The position numbers and the translations under genes are program-made. A model generated the notes under the pieces. It saw nothing but the letters and a program-made list of their open reading frames with translations, was not told where the DNA came from and searched no databases. Below are positions 42,142 to 50,913 of a stretch of DNA of 64,000 nt, in pieces. Position 1 is the first letter of the stretch; every line of letters begins with the position of its first letter. This DNA is from Lacisediminimonas profundi. GTDB lineage: Bacteria > Pseudomonadota > Gammaproteobacteria > Burkholderiales > Burkholderiaceae_D. Where the stretch lies: positions 558,001-622,000 of the forward strand of contig NZ_VTTH01000001.1 of NCBI RefSeq assembly GCF_008831265.1. The letters run 5' to 3'.

Positions 42142-44267
42142 TCGAATTCCTTGATTTCAATAAGAATCGTGTAGTCCTCGAGCACCTGCACATTGGCGGC
42201 TACCGGCACCACCAGCGTCGACTCTTTTTCTTCGAGGACGAGCGGGCCGTCAAGCCTGGTGCCGGGCATGAGCGAGTAGCGGTCATAAATCGGCACCGGC
42301 TTGAAGCACTTCTTCAATGGCAGATAGATCTCGCGCATGCCTGGGGCTACGGTGCGGGATTGCGTGCGCGTGTCGCCCCAGCGGAAGGGGTGGTCTTCGA
42401 TCGGCGAGCGGCCTGTCAAGCGCCAAGTCATGACCTGGGGAACGGCATTCGGTACGACGTTTCCATACAGTTGCCGATATCGTTGTTCGAAGTTGCCGAT
42501 CAACTCGCTGGCAAATCCGGTGGACAGTTCCTGCCATGGCAAAGTCACTGGCACGTTATGCCCCTGGCCCGCGTAGCGCATCTCGGCACCGATAAACCAG
42601 TCCAGGCCAAGCCGCGGCGCACCGGCCGAAGCGAGCTCGGCCTCGGCATCTTTTCGCATCGTTCCAAACACCTCAGCCAGCGCCTGCCATTCGACGTCGG
42701 CGACCAGGGTCGGGTTGGACCATGAGCGGTCGACGCGGGCTGGCGCAGCCAGGAATCCCAGGCACGAGCCCGCGCCGGCGGCGATCGGTGCCAACACCTT
42801 CGGGATTTGCAATTTCCGTGCCACTTCTACCGCGTGCACCGGGCCGGCGCCACCTGTGGCAACCATGGTGAAGCTGCGCGGATCGTGCCCCTTTTCTGCG
42901 ATATGAACGCGGGCTGCAGCAGTCATGTTTTCGTTGACCATGCTGCAGATTCCCCACGCCACTTCAGTCGCCGTCATCTTCATTTCGGAGGCCAGGTCTT
43001 GCAGGGCTGCCTCGGCCAGATCGCGGCGCAGCTTCATCGTCCCGCCCAGGAAGTTGTCGGCGTTCAGATAGCCCAGGAACAGGTCGGCGTCGGTGACAGT
43101 GGCATGGGTGCCGCCCCCTGCGTAGCAGGCCGGACCCGGTACCGAACCCGACGACTCGGGGCCAACGTTCAGCAGGCCGAAATCGTTGATGTGGGCGATC
43201 GATCCGCCGCCTGCGCCAATTTCAATCAGGTCAATGCTGGGGATCAGGATGGGCAGGCCAGATCCGCGCTTGAAGCGGGAGACACGCGAGCATTCAAAGC
43301 TGTGCGAGAGCAATGGCTCGCCACCGACGGCGACGCAGGCCTTGGCGGTGGTGCCGCCCATGTCAAAGGCCAGTATTTCGTTGATGCCATGCTGGCGGGC
43401 TGTATTGAGTGCGGATAGCACGCCGCCGGCAGGGCCCGACTCCAGCAGCAGGATGGGATTGTCGGCAGCCGCCTGCCCGGAGGTAAAGCCGCCGCTCGAC
43501 AACATGATCCGCAGCCCGGCACCGGTGGCCAGGTCATTCACCCGGTCCGCCAGCAGTCCCAGGTATTCGGTAACCAGCGGCTGCACATAGGCATTGCACA
43601 CCGTCGTCGACATCCTCTCGTACTCGCGAATTTCTCTCGCGATCGAGGACGAAATCGAGACCGCCATTTTGGGAAATGCCTTCCGGATCGCCGCTTCGAC
43701 CTGACGCTCCTGCACATCGTTCACATAGGAATGCAGAAGGCAGACGGCGATGGCTTCGACGTCCATGTCGGCAAGGCTGGCAAGCATGGCGTCGATGACC
43801 TTGTCATCCAGCGCCTTGACCGTGTTACCCCGGACGTCCAGCCGCGCATCGACTTCGATGATCAGCTTCTGCGGCACCAGTGGGCGGGGAATTTCCAGGT
43901 TCAGGTCGTACATGTCGTAGCGCCCCTCGCGACCCATCAGCAGGACGTCGCGCGTTCCTTTGGTGACGACCAGTGCGGTGCGGGCGCCCTTGCGCTCGAT
44001 CAGGGTGTTGGTCACCAGCGTGGTGCCGTGAACCATCTCGGCGACATTGGCGTCCACATCCATGCCGGCAGCCGCAACTTGCCTGAGCAGGTCGACAATG
44101 ACCGTGGTGACTGCGTCACCCGGTGCGCTCGGCGTAGTGAGCGTCTTGCCCACCCAGATGCGGTCGCCGGGTGACAGTACCGCCACGCCATCGGTGAAGG
44201 TGCCGCCGATATCCACGGCGAGACGTATGTTTCTGGTTTGATTTTCTTGGTTCACAGGCATCTGCAT
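42138..44267 (-). CDS. hyuA: Hydantoinase A / oxoprolinase-type ATPase subunit
   Basis: 709 residues. IRLAVDIGGTFTDGVAVL (about residues 14-31) is the phosphate-1 loop of the ASKHA ATPase fold, MVHGTTLVTNTLIERKGA the conserved block after it, and ILAFDMGGTTAKACVAV the second phosphate loop. IEIGAGGGSIAHINDFGLL and GPACYAGGGTHATVTDADLF follow, with SFTMVATGGAGPVHAVEVAR near the C-terminal part. It provides ATP-dependent activation for the HyuB subunit. It lies downstream of the enolase-superfamily gene in the operon; the roughly 100-bp gap is purine-rich. Confidence 0.94.
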   Translation of the reverse strand: MQMPVNQENQTRNIRLAVDIGGTFTDGVAVLSPGDRIWVGKTLTTPSAPGDAVTTVIVDLLRQVAAAGMDVDANVAEMVHGTTLVTNTLIERKGARTALVVTKGTRDVLLMGREGRYDMYDLNLEIPRPLVPQKLIIEVDARLDVRGNTVKALDDKVIDAMLASLADMDVEAIAVCLLHSYVNDVQERQVEAAIRKAFPKMAVSISSSIAREIREYERMSTTVCNAYVQPLVTEYLGLLADRVNDLATGAGLRIMLSSGGFTSGQAAADNPILLLESGPAGGVLSALNTARQHGINEILAFDMGGTTAKACVAVGGEPLLSHSFECSRVSRFKRGSGLPILIPSIDLIEIGAGGGSIAHINDFGLLNVGPESSGSVPGPACYAGGGTHATVTDADLFLGYLNADNFLGGTMKLRRDLAEAALQDLASEMKMTATEVAWGICSMVNENMTAAARVHIAEKGHDPRSFTMVATGGAGPVHAVEVARKLQIPKVLAPIAAGAGSCLGFLAAPARVDRSWSNPTLVADVEWQALAEVFGTMRKDAEAELASAGAPRLGLDWFIGAEMRYAGQGHNVPVTLPWQELSTGFASELIGNFEQRYRQLYGNVVPNAVPQVMTWRLTGRSPIEDHPFRWGDTRTQSRTVAPGMREIYLPLKKCFKPVPIYDRYSLMPGTRLDGPLVLEEKESTLVVPVAANVQVLEDYTILIEIKEFE

Positions 44268-44365
44268 GGTTCGGTCATTGCGTCATGGGAAAAGGACGGA
44301 AGCGAGGGAGACGAAAGCAAAAAAATATGCAAAGAAGAAGAAAAAATCATCTCGAACGGGCTGCC

Positions 44366-45535
44366 TCAATACAGATAATTTGGCCCGGGGATGTACGGGA
44401 ACCTCTCTTCGATATCGCCGCGGAGCGTGAAGCCCAGGCCCGGTCCGGTCGGGGCATGCACATACCCGTCCCGTATGTCGAACGGTTCCTCGAAAATTTC
44501 GTAGATGAGCGGATTGGGGGCTTGGCTCACTTCGAAGATGAAGCTGTTCGGCGTGGACATGGCGACGTGGATGCTGGCCGCGAACAGCACGCCCGCTGAC
44601 CAGACATGCGGGGCCATGCGGACACCGTAAGCGGAGGAGAGCGCGGCGATTCGCCTGACCTCCGTGAATCCGCCGGCGATTGCAATGTCCGGCTGGACGA
44701 TGTCGACTGCGCGCTTTTCCAGCAGGCTCAGGAATGGAAAGCGCGTCGATTCACGCTCGCCCGTCGCCATGGGTACGCTGGTGGCGCGGCGCACCTCGGC
44801 CAGGCCATCATGGTTGTCCGGGGAGACCGGCTCCTCGAACCAGGCGACGTCGTATTCTTCCATCCGCCTGGCGAGACGGATGGCGGTCGAAACGTCCAGT
44901 GATCCGTGCGCATCGACCATCAGCTCGACGTCCGGGCCGATGCCGCGCCTGGCAGCGGCGATCCGATGGATGGACTTGCGGATGGAGAATCCATCGCGGC
45001 CTTCGGCCCTCATCTTGACCGCGGTAAAACCCTTGGCGGCGTAGCCCGCCATTTCCCGCTCGGCTTCGTCGCCCGGGGCCCAGCCGCCGCTGGCGTAGGC
45101 GCGGATGCTGGTGCGGCAGGCGCCAAGCAGCTTGTAGACCGGCTGTTGAAGAAACTTGCCCCAGATGTCCCACAGTGCGATGTCGACGCCGGCAATCGCG
45201 CACAGCCTTTCGCCCGAGCGGCCGCGCGCCGAGGGATGGCAATAACCACGATGCAGGCTTGGTTCGAGCCTGGAGCCGCTGTACATCTTTTCCCAGAGGC
45301 GCTCGATATTGGTCGGATCCTCGCCAATCAGTGCCGGCGCGATTTCGTGATCGATCGTGGCCTGGATCGCTTCCGGGCCCCCATGTGCGGCGCCGATCCC
45401 CGTGATGCCCACATCGGTCTCGACCACCACGATCACGTTGTCGTTCTTGACCACCACGCCATAGTCGTTGCGGTGCTGGCGCTCCTTCGGCACGGGGAAC
45501 GACAGGAGAATGGCTCTGACTGCAGTTATTTTCAT
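44366..45535 (-). CDS. Mandelate racemase/muconate lactonizing enzyme family protein (enolase superfamily)
   Basis: 389 residues from ATG 45535; the frame is open upstream but only across tandem repeats, and MKITAVRAILLSFPVP is a typical start. GFTAVKMRAEGRDGF holds the lysine, with Arg in place of the second Lys. Metal ligands are in VELMVDAHGSLD (Asp), VAWFEEPVSPDN (Glu) and PMATGERESTRF (Glu). APHVWSAGVLFAASIHVA carries the His of the His-Asp dyad. This is the mandelate racemase subgroup, so an acid-sugar dehydratase or racemase reaction is likely. It is the first gene of the operon, divergent from a LysR gene. Confidence 0.92.
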   Translation of the reverse strand: MKITAVRAILLSFPVPKERQHRNDYGVVVKNDNVIVVVETDVGITGIGAAHGGPEAIQATIDHEIAPALIGEDPTNIERLWEKMYSGSRLEPSLHRGYCHPSARGRSGERLCAIAGVDIALWDIWGKFLQQPVYKLLGACRTSIRAYASGGWAPGDEAEREMAGYAAKGFTAVKMRAEGRDGFSIRKSIHRIAAARRGIGPDVELMVDAHGSLDVSTAIRLARRMEEYDVAWFEEPVSPDNHDGLAEVRRATSVPMATGERESTRFPFLSLLEKRAVDIVQPDIAIAGGFTEVRRIAALSSAYGVRMAPHVWSAGVLFAASIHVAMSTPNSFIFEVSQAPNPLIYEIFEEPFDIRDGYVHAPTGPGLGFTLRGDIEERFPYIPGPNYLY

Positions 45536-45595
45536 GAGAGACCCGATCAACGCAGGGATTTCGACACTGGGCGTGCACAGCGCAGGTATGGCATT

Positions 45596-45643
45596 CATCG
45601 ATTGCACGCATCGATTGCATTCTTCGATTGCATGCATCGCATG
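45596..45643. repeat. 13-bp tandem repeat, three and a half units
   Basis: CATCGATTGCACG, CATCGATTGCATT, CTTCGATTGCATG, CATCGCATG. It lies between the divergent enolase-superfamily and LysR genes, inside the likely promoter or leader of the operon. Confidence 0.8.
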
Positions 45644-45710
45644 AAGCGACTTGCGGCGCACATCTTCAACACTGGAATCGAGCGTACTCGCGCGGATTCG
45701 GCTAATCTAG

Positions 45711-45738
45711 AGGCATATTTCTTAGATCAGATATGCCT
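45711..45738. promoter_or_regulatory. Inverted repeat, candidate LysR-type operator
   Basis: AGGCATAT (45711-45718) and ATATGCCT (45731-45738), perfect arms 12 bases apart, ending 8 bases before the LysR start. The position between divergent genes fits autorepression of the regulator with control of the operon. Confidence 0.55.
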
Positions 45739-45746
45739 TTAAAGAT

Positions 45747-46658
45747 ATGGCTCAGATTCCTGTCGAGTATTGGAGGCTTTTCGTGCAGGTGGCTGAACTG
45801 GGGAGCCTGACGAAAGCCGCTGCACTGCGTAACAAGGCGCAGCCCTTGTTGAGCCGGCAGATCACCCTGCTGGAGCAGAGCTGCGGCGAACGCTTGTTCG
45901 AGCGGACCGGGCGCGGCGTCACCCTCACGGAAGCGGGCAAGCGGGTACTGCCCCGCGTGAAATCCTGGCTCAGCGAAGGCGACCAGATCGTGGCGGACGT
46001 GCGAGCCGTCGCCGGCGTGCCGATGGGCGTGGTTCGGGTGGGTGTGCTGTCGTCGACATCGCCCATGCTGGTGGGCATGCTCTTTCAGCGCGTTCGAAAA
46101 CAGTTTCCGGGCATTCAACTCCGGATCGTCGAATCGTCGAGTGGACAGCTGGCCGAGTGGTTGAGGACGGGCCAGATCGAGATCGCCGTACTTTTCCGCT
46201 CCGACCGGGAGGGCGGACCGGATGACCATCCCGTTTCGGCCGTCAAGACGCTGCTCGTCAGCTGCGCCGGTGATCCGGTGACCGCATCACCCACCATTGC
46301 CTTTGACGCGCTCGATGGCCTGCCGCTGGTTCTGCTGCCGGAAACGAATCATCTGCGGAGAATGGTGCAGCAAGCGGCCGACGAGAGGCGCGTGAACCTC
46401 AATGTGGTCATGGAGTGCGACTCCATCGCCGCACAAAAAGCCGCCGTCGCCCTCGGTGGCGCCTATACCGTCCTGGGTGAAAACGCGGTGATCGAGGAAC
46501 TGAACTCGGGCCGACTGCAGGCATCAAGAATCGTCGCCCCCAGCATCCAGCGGATCCTCACGATATCGCTCTCATCCCACCGCCAGTCAACCCTCGCCTG
46601 CAAGGAAGTCGCGGCATTGGTCGAAAATTGCCTGCTGACCCACATGCGACGACCGTGA
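45747..46658 (+). CDS. LysR-family transcriptional regulator of the hyu operon
   Basis: 303 residues. The N-terminal winged HTH reads WRLFVQVAELGSLTKAAALR, then QPLLSRQITLLEQSCGERLF and GVTLTEAGKRVLPRV. The effector domain begins near residue 92 (VVRVGVLSSTSPMLVGMLF). Divergent from the catabolic operon starting at 45535 with a 211-bp gap that contains the AGGCATAT inverted repeat. Likely activates the operon on binding a pathway compound; the inducer is unknown. Confidence 0.93.
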   Translation: MAQIPVEYWRLFVQVAELGSLTKAAALRNKAQPLLSRQITLLEQSCGERLFERTGRGVTLTEAGKRVLPRVKSWLSEGDQIVADVRAVAGVPMGVVRVGVLSSTSPMLVGMLFQRVRKQFPGIQLRIVESSSGQLAEWLRTGQIEIAVLFRSDREGGPDDHPVSAVKTLLVSCAGDPVTASPTIAFDALDGLPLVLLPETNHLRRMVQQAADERRVNLNVVMECDSIAAQKAAVALGGAYTVLGENAVIEELNSGRLQASRIVAPSIQRILTISLSSHRQSTLACKEVAALVENCLLTHMRRP

Positions 46659-46789
46659 CTATTGGACTATTGGACTATTGAGGTCAGACTCGATTTCCCT
46701 GCGTTTTTTTTCAATGGGGTCAGACTCGATTTACCCGCGCTCCAGTCCGGCATTGATGACCTTTGTCGAGTCTGCCCCTAATTCATCCT
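46657..46789. repeat. 8-bp tandem repeat followed by GGGGTCAGACTCGATT-type repeat, copy 6
   Basis: GACTATTG three times (46657-46680) directly after the LysR stop. Then a left half-site (GGTCAGACTCGATTTCCCTG) and a full copy at 46714-46789: GGGGTCAGACTCGATTTACC, CCAGTCCGGCATTGATGACC and TTTGTCGAGTCTGCCCCTAA. The full copy overlaps the stop of the next gene. Confidence 0.75.
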
Positions 46790-47683
46790 CCGGCACAATT
46801 TCTCAGCAAACCCACCAATCTCCCCCTTCATGACCAGGCGCTCGATCCATCGCTGCGGAATCCCTGACGCGCCATAATGCGCTCCAGCCACCTGCCCGCA
46901 TATGGCCGCAACAGTGTCCGCATCTCCGCCCAGATTCGCCGCCTTCAGGATCGCATCTTCAAACGTCTGCGTAGTCGCGAAGCACCACAGCGCCGCCTCC
47001 AGGCTCTCGACCACATAGCCCGAGCTTCGAATCTCATTCTCCGCCTTGCCCAGATAGCTGGCCTGGGCAATGGCGCGAATTCCCGGCGATTGGTATTCCT
47101 GCCACGCATGCCCTTCGAGCACCGATTTCTTGTCCTGCCCATGCAGCGCCCGATGCAGCATCACGGCAAACAAGTCCGTCGCTTCCAGGCATTCGCTGGC
47201 GCCGTGCGTGGTGCGCGCGCTTTCCACTGACCTTGTCCTTGTCTCGGCAAGGTCGGAATAGAAGAACATCGGAACAGGAGCCAGTCTCATGAGGCAGCCG
47301 TTCCCGGCGCTTCGCGGGTTGGTCGAGCCACTGTAGACCTCGCCGGATTCCTGGAACCGGAACAGTGCTTGCCGGGTAGCGGTCCCGATGTCGAAGCATG
47401 AACCGTTGCTGCTCATGTAGCCCGCGGTCATCCAGCGGCAATATCGCTCCATCTGGTCGCGCGGGTCAAACGCGTTCAGCGCCGTCAGGCTGGCAGCAAG
47501 GCAGAGCGCCATCGAAGTGTCATCGGTCCACTCTCCGGCCTGGAGCGAGAAGGGGCCTCCGCCTGTCATGTCCTTTACCGGCTTGAAGGTGCCACGCTCG
47601 CGGAACTCCACGGTGGTACCCACCGCGTCGCCGCAAGCCAGTCCCAGCAGGCAGCCTCGGAACCTGTCCAAAGTCGTCGTCAT
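46778..47683 (-). CDS. ADP-ribosylglycohydrolase family protein
   Basis: 301 residues. FRGCLLGLACGDAVGTTVEF is the N-terminal family block, GEWTDDTSMALCLAAS holds the first metal-binding Thr-Asp-Asp, GNGCLMRLAPVPMFF follows, and LGGDADTVAAICGQVAGAHY holds the second metal-binding Asp-x-Asp. These enzymes remove ADP-ribose from proteins or hydrolyse related glycosidic bonds (ARH/DraG family). It stands alone between palindromic repeats 46657-46789 and 47705-47787; its stop codon is within the first. A role in reversing ADP-ribosylation, or in defence against such toxins, is possible. Confidence 0.92.
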   Translation of the reverse strand: MTTTLDRFRGCLLGLACGDAVGTTVEFRERGTFKPVKDMTGGGPFSLQAGEWTDDTSMALCLAASLTALNAFDPRDQMERYCRWMTAGYMSSNGSCFDIGTATRQALFRFQESGEVYSGSTNPRSAGNGCLMRLAPVPMFFYSDLAETRTRSVESARTTHGASECLEATDLFAVMLHRALHGQDKKSVLEGHAWQEYQSPGIRAIAQASYLGKAENEIRSSGYVVESLEAALWCFATTQTFEDAILKAANLGGDADTVAAICGQVAGAHYGASGIPQRWIERLVMKGEIGGFAEKLCRRMN

Positions 47684-47704
47684 CGCATCTCCTTTTTTCT
47701 TCTA

Positions 47705-47787
47705 ATGGGGTCAGACTCGATTTCTTTTGGTGTCTGCCGGCCGTTGAAGGCGTTTATCGAACGTAAATCGAGTCTGACCCCAATTCC
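47705..47787. repeat. GGGGTCAGACTCGATT-type repeat, copy 7
   Basis: Left AATGGGGTCAGACTCGATTT, right AAATCGAGTCTGACCCCAAT, with a 40-base middle unlike the other copies. It lies 22 bp upstream of the ADP-ribosylglycohydrolase start. Confidence 0.8.
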
Positions 47788-47857
47788 TTATCCCTTGCCT
47801 GGAATCATGCCACGGCATTCCGACAAACGATGTCGCAAGATGATGGGGGTCGACTAA

Positions 47858-47943
47858 CGGGGGCAGACTCGATTTTCCTGCGGACCAGCTTTCCTGCAGA
47901 CCAGCTTTCCGGTGGCAATTTAATTCGAGTCTGACCCCAATTC
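47858..47943. repeat. GGGGTCAGACTCGATT-type repeat, copy 8
   Basis: Left GGGGGCAGACTCGATTTTCC, right TTAATTCGAGTCTGACCCCA. The middle carries a duplicated unit (CCAGCTTTCCTGCAGA, CCAGCTTTCCGGTGG). Copies 7 and 8 are 70 bp apart. Confidence 0.8.
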
Positions 47944-48064
47944 GTCAAGTCGCCCGGCTTGAGCAACATCAATCCATTGGACCCGATCCCACCCCAGCAT
48001 TCACTCCTTGTAATGGTGATTGGAGGCCTGAATGGCCATATCCGTATCTCAAAGGAGCCTGAAC

Positions 48065-48910
48065 ATGAACATCAACAAATACAGGAAGCAGGGCATCGTT
48101 GCCGCCTGCGTGCTTGCAATGACATCGCTGAGCGGTCTTGCGCTGGCCCAGTCGGCCACAAGCGCCACTCCCGGTACGCAGGCCGCTGCCAGCAAGCCGG
48201 GCAGCAAGCGCGAAGCGGCCGCCATCAAGCATGTCAACGATTCGGTCGCGGTGGTCCGCAAGATGGAAGCCGATCCCGGCATGAACAAGTTGCTGCAGAC
48301 GGCCAAGGGGGTCTTCATCGTGCCGACTTACGGGCGCGCGGCATTGGGTGTCGGTGGCAGCGGCGGGGCAGGTGTACTGCTGGTCAAGGGCGCCGACGGG
48401 GCCTGGAGCGATCCTGCTTTCTATAACATCGGCGGCATCAGTCTTGGTGCCCAGGTCGGCGCCGAGAGCGGTCCGGTCGCCATGGTGCTGAACAACGACA
48501 AGGCCGTGAACCAGTTCATGCAGAAAAACAATTTCACGATGAGTGCCGATGCCGGAATCACCGTGGTTGACTGGAACAAGACGGCGCAGGGCACCGTTGG
48601 CACCGGCGATGTGGTTGCTTGGGCTGGCACCAAGGGTTTGTTCGCCAACGTGGCTTCGATCGGCGTCAATGACATTCGCTTCAACCAGAGCATGGTCACC
48701 GACTATTACCATCAGACCGTAACGGCAAACGATATAGTCGGTGGCAAGGTGAAGAACCCCCAATCCGATGCGCTCAAACAGGCGCTGGCTGCAAGCGGTT
48801 CCGGTCCGACCAGCGGCAGTTCGGGCGCGGGGGCTGCACCTGCGGGGATGGGCGGTAGCGGTGCTGAGGCTGGTGCGGGGAGCGGGGGCGCGACTGGTGG
48901 CAGCAAGTGA
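48065..48910 (+). CDS. SYLF (Ysc84)-domain lipid-binding protein, exported
   Basis: 281 residues from ATG 48065 with AAAGGAG upstream. The signal peptide MNINKYRKQGIVAACVLAMT continues to a SGLALAQ cleavage site. The SYLF domain begins near residue 60 (LLQTAKGVFIVPTYGRAALG, GGSGGAGVLLVKGADGAWSD) and contains SLGAQVGAESGPVAMVLNND. The last 40 residues are a Gly/Ser/Ala-rich tail without charge, likely flexible. SYLF domains bind lipids; bacterial exported members are common but of unknown role. A terminator-like hairpin follows. Confidence 0.9.
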   Translation: MNINKYRKQGIVAACVLAMTSLSGLALAQSATSATPGTQAAASKPGSKREAAAIKHVNDSVAVVRKMEADPGMNKLLQTAKGVFIVPTYGRAALGVGGSGGAGVLLVKGADGAWSDPAFYNIGGISLGAQVGAESGPVAMVLNNDKAVNQFMQKNNFTMSADAGITVVDWNKTAQGTVGTGDVVAWAGTKGLFANVASIGVNDIRFNQSMVTDYYHQTVTANDIVGGKVKNPQSDALKQALAASGSGPTSGSSGAGAAPAGMGGSGAEAGAGSGGATGGSK

Positions 48911-48916
48911 AAACGG

Positions 48917-48947
48917 GGCGCGGCCGTGAAGGCTGCGCCTCTGCTTT
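48917..48947 (+). terminator. Intrinsic terminator-like hairpin after the SYLF gene
   Basis: GGCGCGGCC (48917-48925), loop GTGAA, GGCTGCGCC (48931-48939), nine pairs with one G-U, followed by TCTGCTTT. The T run is short. Nothing else is seen in the gap to 49125. Confidence 0.6.
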
Positions 48948-49125
48948 ATCGACCTGATCCCTTTGTGTGCGTAAATTCAATGGTGCCGTATGGCAAAACC
49001 AATGTATGGCAAAACCAATAAGTAGTTAGTAACCCTAATTTTTTGTCGGGTTTCCTATGACTTGATGGGAGGGGGTGCCACCACCGATAGTGGTGACTCC
49101 TGCGAACGAGCACGGAACGCGTGAC

Positions 49126-50913
49126 TCATGCCGATTCTGCACCAGCTTCTGCCACCAGCTTGCCGCATGCCTTACCTCCGCCAAACCCCAGGATCCTGCT
49201 GAACGTATCCGCCAGCAAGCCAGGCGCTTCGGATGCATCCCCGCTGAAGCGGCGTCCAATGAAGCCGTCCGGCCTGACCAGGAAGGCAGCGCCTTGCGAG
49301 CCATACAGCCGGGCGAACTTGTCGTCTTCGGGAAGATAGTCGCCGCCGGGGCCGACGTGAATGATGGACAGGGGAATGCCCAGTTCACTGCTGACGCTCT
49401 TTGCGGCCCGGGTCCATGCATCCGGCTGATCCTGGATCACCAGAACGAAGGACGCGCCCCACAAGTCGATGATCGATACTCGTTTGCCTTCCCGGTCGCG
49501 CAGCCATACATGCGGGGCGCGCACGCCGGGCACGGTGGTTTCGACATAGTCCTTGAGGGTGGGCGTCGGCGCAACCGCGCCGTCGCGAATGACCGCAGCC
49601 GAGTCGTACACCGTGCCAAGCTGGTATCCGGTATGCAGGACGCTGTTGTCGCCATGTGGCTCTACCCGCTGGCGTATGAATTCGGCGCCATCGGCGCTGA
49701 TTTCTCCCGACGTGAACAAGGCCGGTTCGCCGAGCAGGGCGGACTGCACGATCGCCTGGTACGCCAATGAATTGTAAGTGGCCGACTTGACGGTCAGCAG
49801 GGCCTTTGATTTGCGCTCGACCTCATAGGTGTCCAGCAAGGCCGGTGGCGCGATGCCCTTGATCACCAGCGCCAGTTTCCATGCGAGGTTGTTCGCATCC
49901 TGGATGCCGGAGTTCATGCCGTAGCCGCCCCATGGTGAATGCCAGTGCGCGGCGTCGCCGGCAAACAGGACATTCCCTTCGCGCCACTTGCGCAGCAAAC
50001 CGGTGGTGTAGTCGAAGCGGTAGGTCTGGACAATCTCCACTGGCAGCTTGGGCATGCCCAGTGCGCCCCGGAGCCGTTCAAGGATGACTTCTTCGTCGGG
50101 CAGGAATTCTTCATCGTGCCGGAAGCTGTAACGCCACAGTCCGGTCTGCGGGTGCTTGCTGCCAAACCATCCCGCGTAGCGTGGGTCCAGGATGAATGAG
50201 TGGAAGAAGCCATCGCGTCCCAGCGTGTCGTCCAGCGAGGCGCGAAATTCGACCAGGATCTGGTTGCCGAATGTGGGCCCGTGATCTTGTCCGCTACCAA
50301 GGCGGCTGCGCACGAAGCTGTGTGCGCCATCGCAGGCAACCAGATAGCGCGCTCGAACTTCCCGCACAGCTTGCGTCTCGGTCTGCCGGACCTCGACGCG
50401 AACCTGCTCGCCCAGGCTTTCCACTTCGGTGACACGGGTGCAGAAATGCATGGAGACATTCGGCCATAGTGCGACCTGGCGGCATATCGCCGCTTCATAG
50501 TCGGAGGCGGGAATCTTGCGCGGATAGACCGGGCTCAGCGGTTCCCATTTCTTGACATAGTCCGCATCGGATCCGTAGGCGGCGCGAATCTCGGCTACCG
50601 GTCCCTTTGCGACGTTGACATAGAAGCCCTGGCCATTGGATCGCTCGATTGACCAGCCTGCCTTGTCCAGCCGGCTCCACACGCCCCATTGCCGGAACAG
50701 CTCGCCCGTGGAGGCGTGAACGTACTGGCCCTTCGGCAGGGTGGTGGTGCTGGCACGTCTTTCAAACAGGGCCACACGCAAGCCGGCACGGCCCAGCAGA
50801 TAAGCGAAGGAAAGGCCGACGGGACCGCCGCCGCAGATGACCACGTCGACCATGGCATCCGCAGGCTGAGCGGATTGCCCGGATTGATCGGCGGTATCAG
50901 AGACCGTGCTCAC
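49126..50913 (-). CDS. FAD-dependent aromatic monooxygenase (PheA/TfdB/MhpA type)
   Basis: 595 residues from GTG 50913, where AAAGGAG lies 6 bases upstream and GTGA overlaps the previous stop; a longer frame upstream lies inside that gene. DVVICGGGPVGLSFAYLLGR is the FAD-binding GxGxxG, YLVACDGAHSFVRSRLG the DG motif and VLFAGDAAHWHSPWGGYGMN the GD motif, then SGIQDANNLAWKLALVI. The C-terminal 170 residues form the thioredoxin-like domain of phenol hydroxylase-type enzymes. It should hydroxylate an aromatic ring using NAD(P)H and O2. Third gene of a Bug-rhodanese-monooxygenase operon. Confidence 0.93.
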   Translation of the reverse strand: MSTVSDTADQSGQSAQPADAMVDVVICGGGPVGLSFAYLLGRAGLRVALFERRASTTTLPKGQYVHASTGELFRQWGVWSRLDKAGWSIERSNGQGFYVNVAKGPVAEIRAAYGSDADYVKKWEPLSPVYPRKIPASDYEAAICRQVALWPNVSMHFCTRVTEVESLGEQVRVEVRQTETQAVREVRARYLVACDGAHSFVRSRLGSGQDHGPTFGNQILVEFRASLDDTLGRDGFFHSFILDPRYAGWFGSKHPQTGLWRYSFRHDEEFLPDEEVILERLRGALGMPKLPVEIVQTYRFDYTTGLLRKWREGNVLFAGDAAHWHSPWGGYGMNSGIQDANNLAWKLALVIKGIAPPALLDTYEVERKSKALLTVKSATYNSLAYQAIVQSALLGEPALFTSGEISADGAEFIRQRVEPHGDNSVLHTGYQLGTVYDSAAVIRDGAVAPTPTLKDYVETTVPGVRAPHVWLRDREGKRVSIIDLWGASFVLVIQDQPDAWTRAAKSVSSELGIPLSIIHVGPGGDYLPEDDKFARLYGSQGAAFLVRPDGFIGRRFSGDASEAPGLLADTFSRILGFGGGKACGKLVAEAGAESA

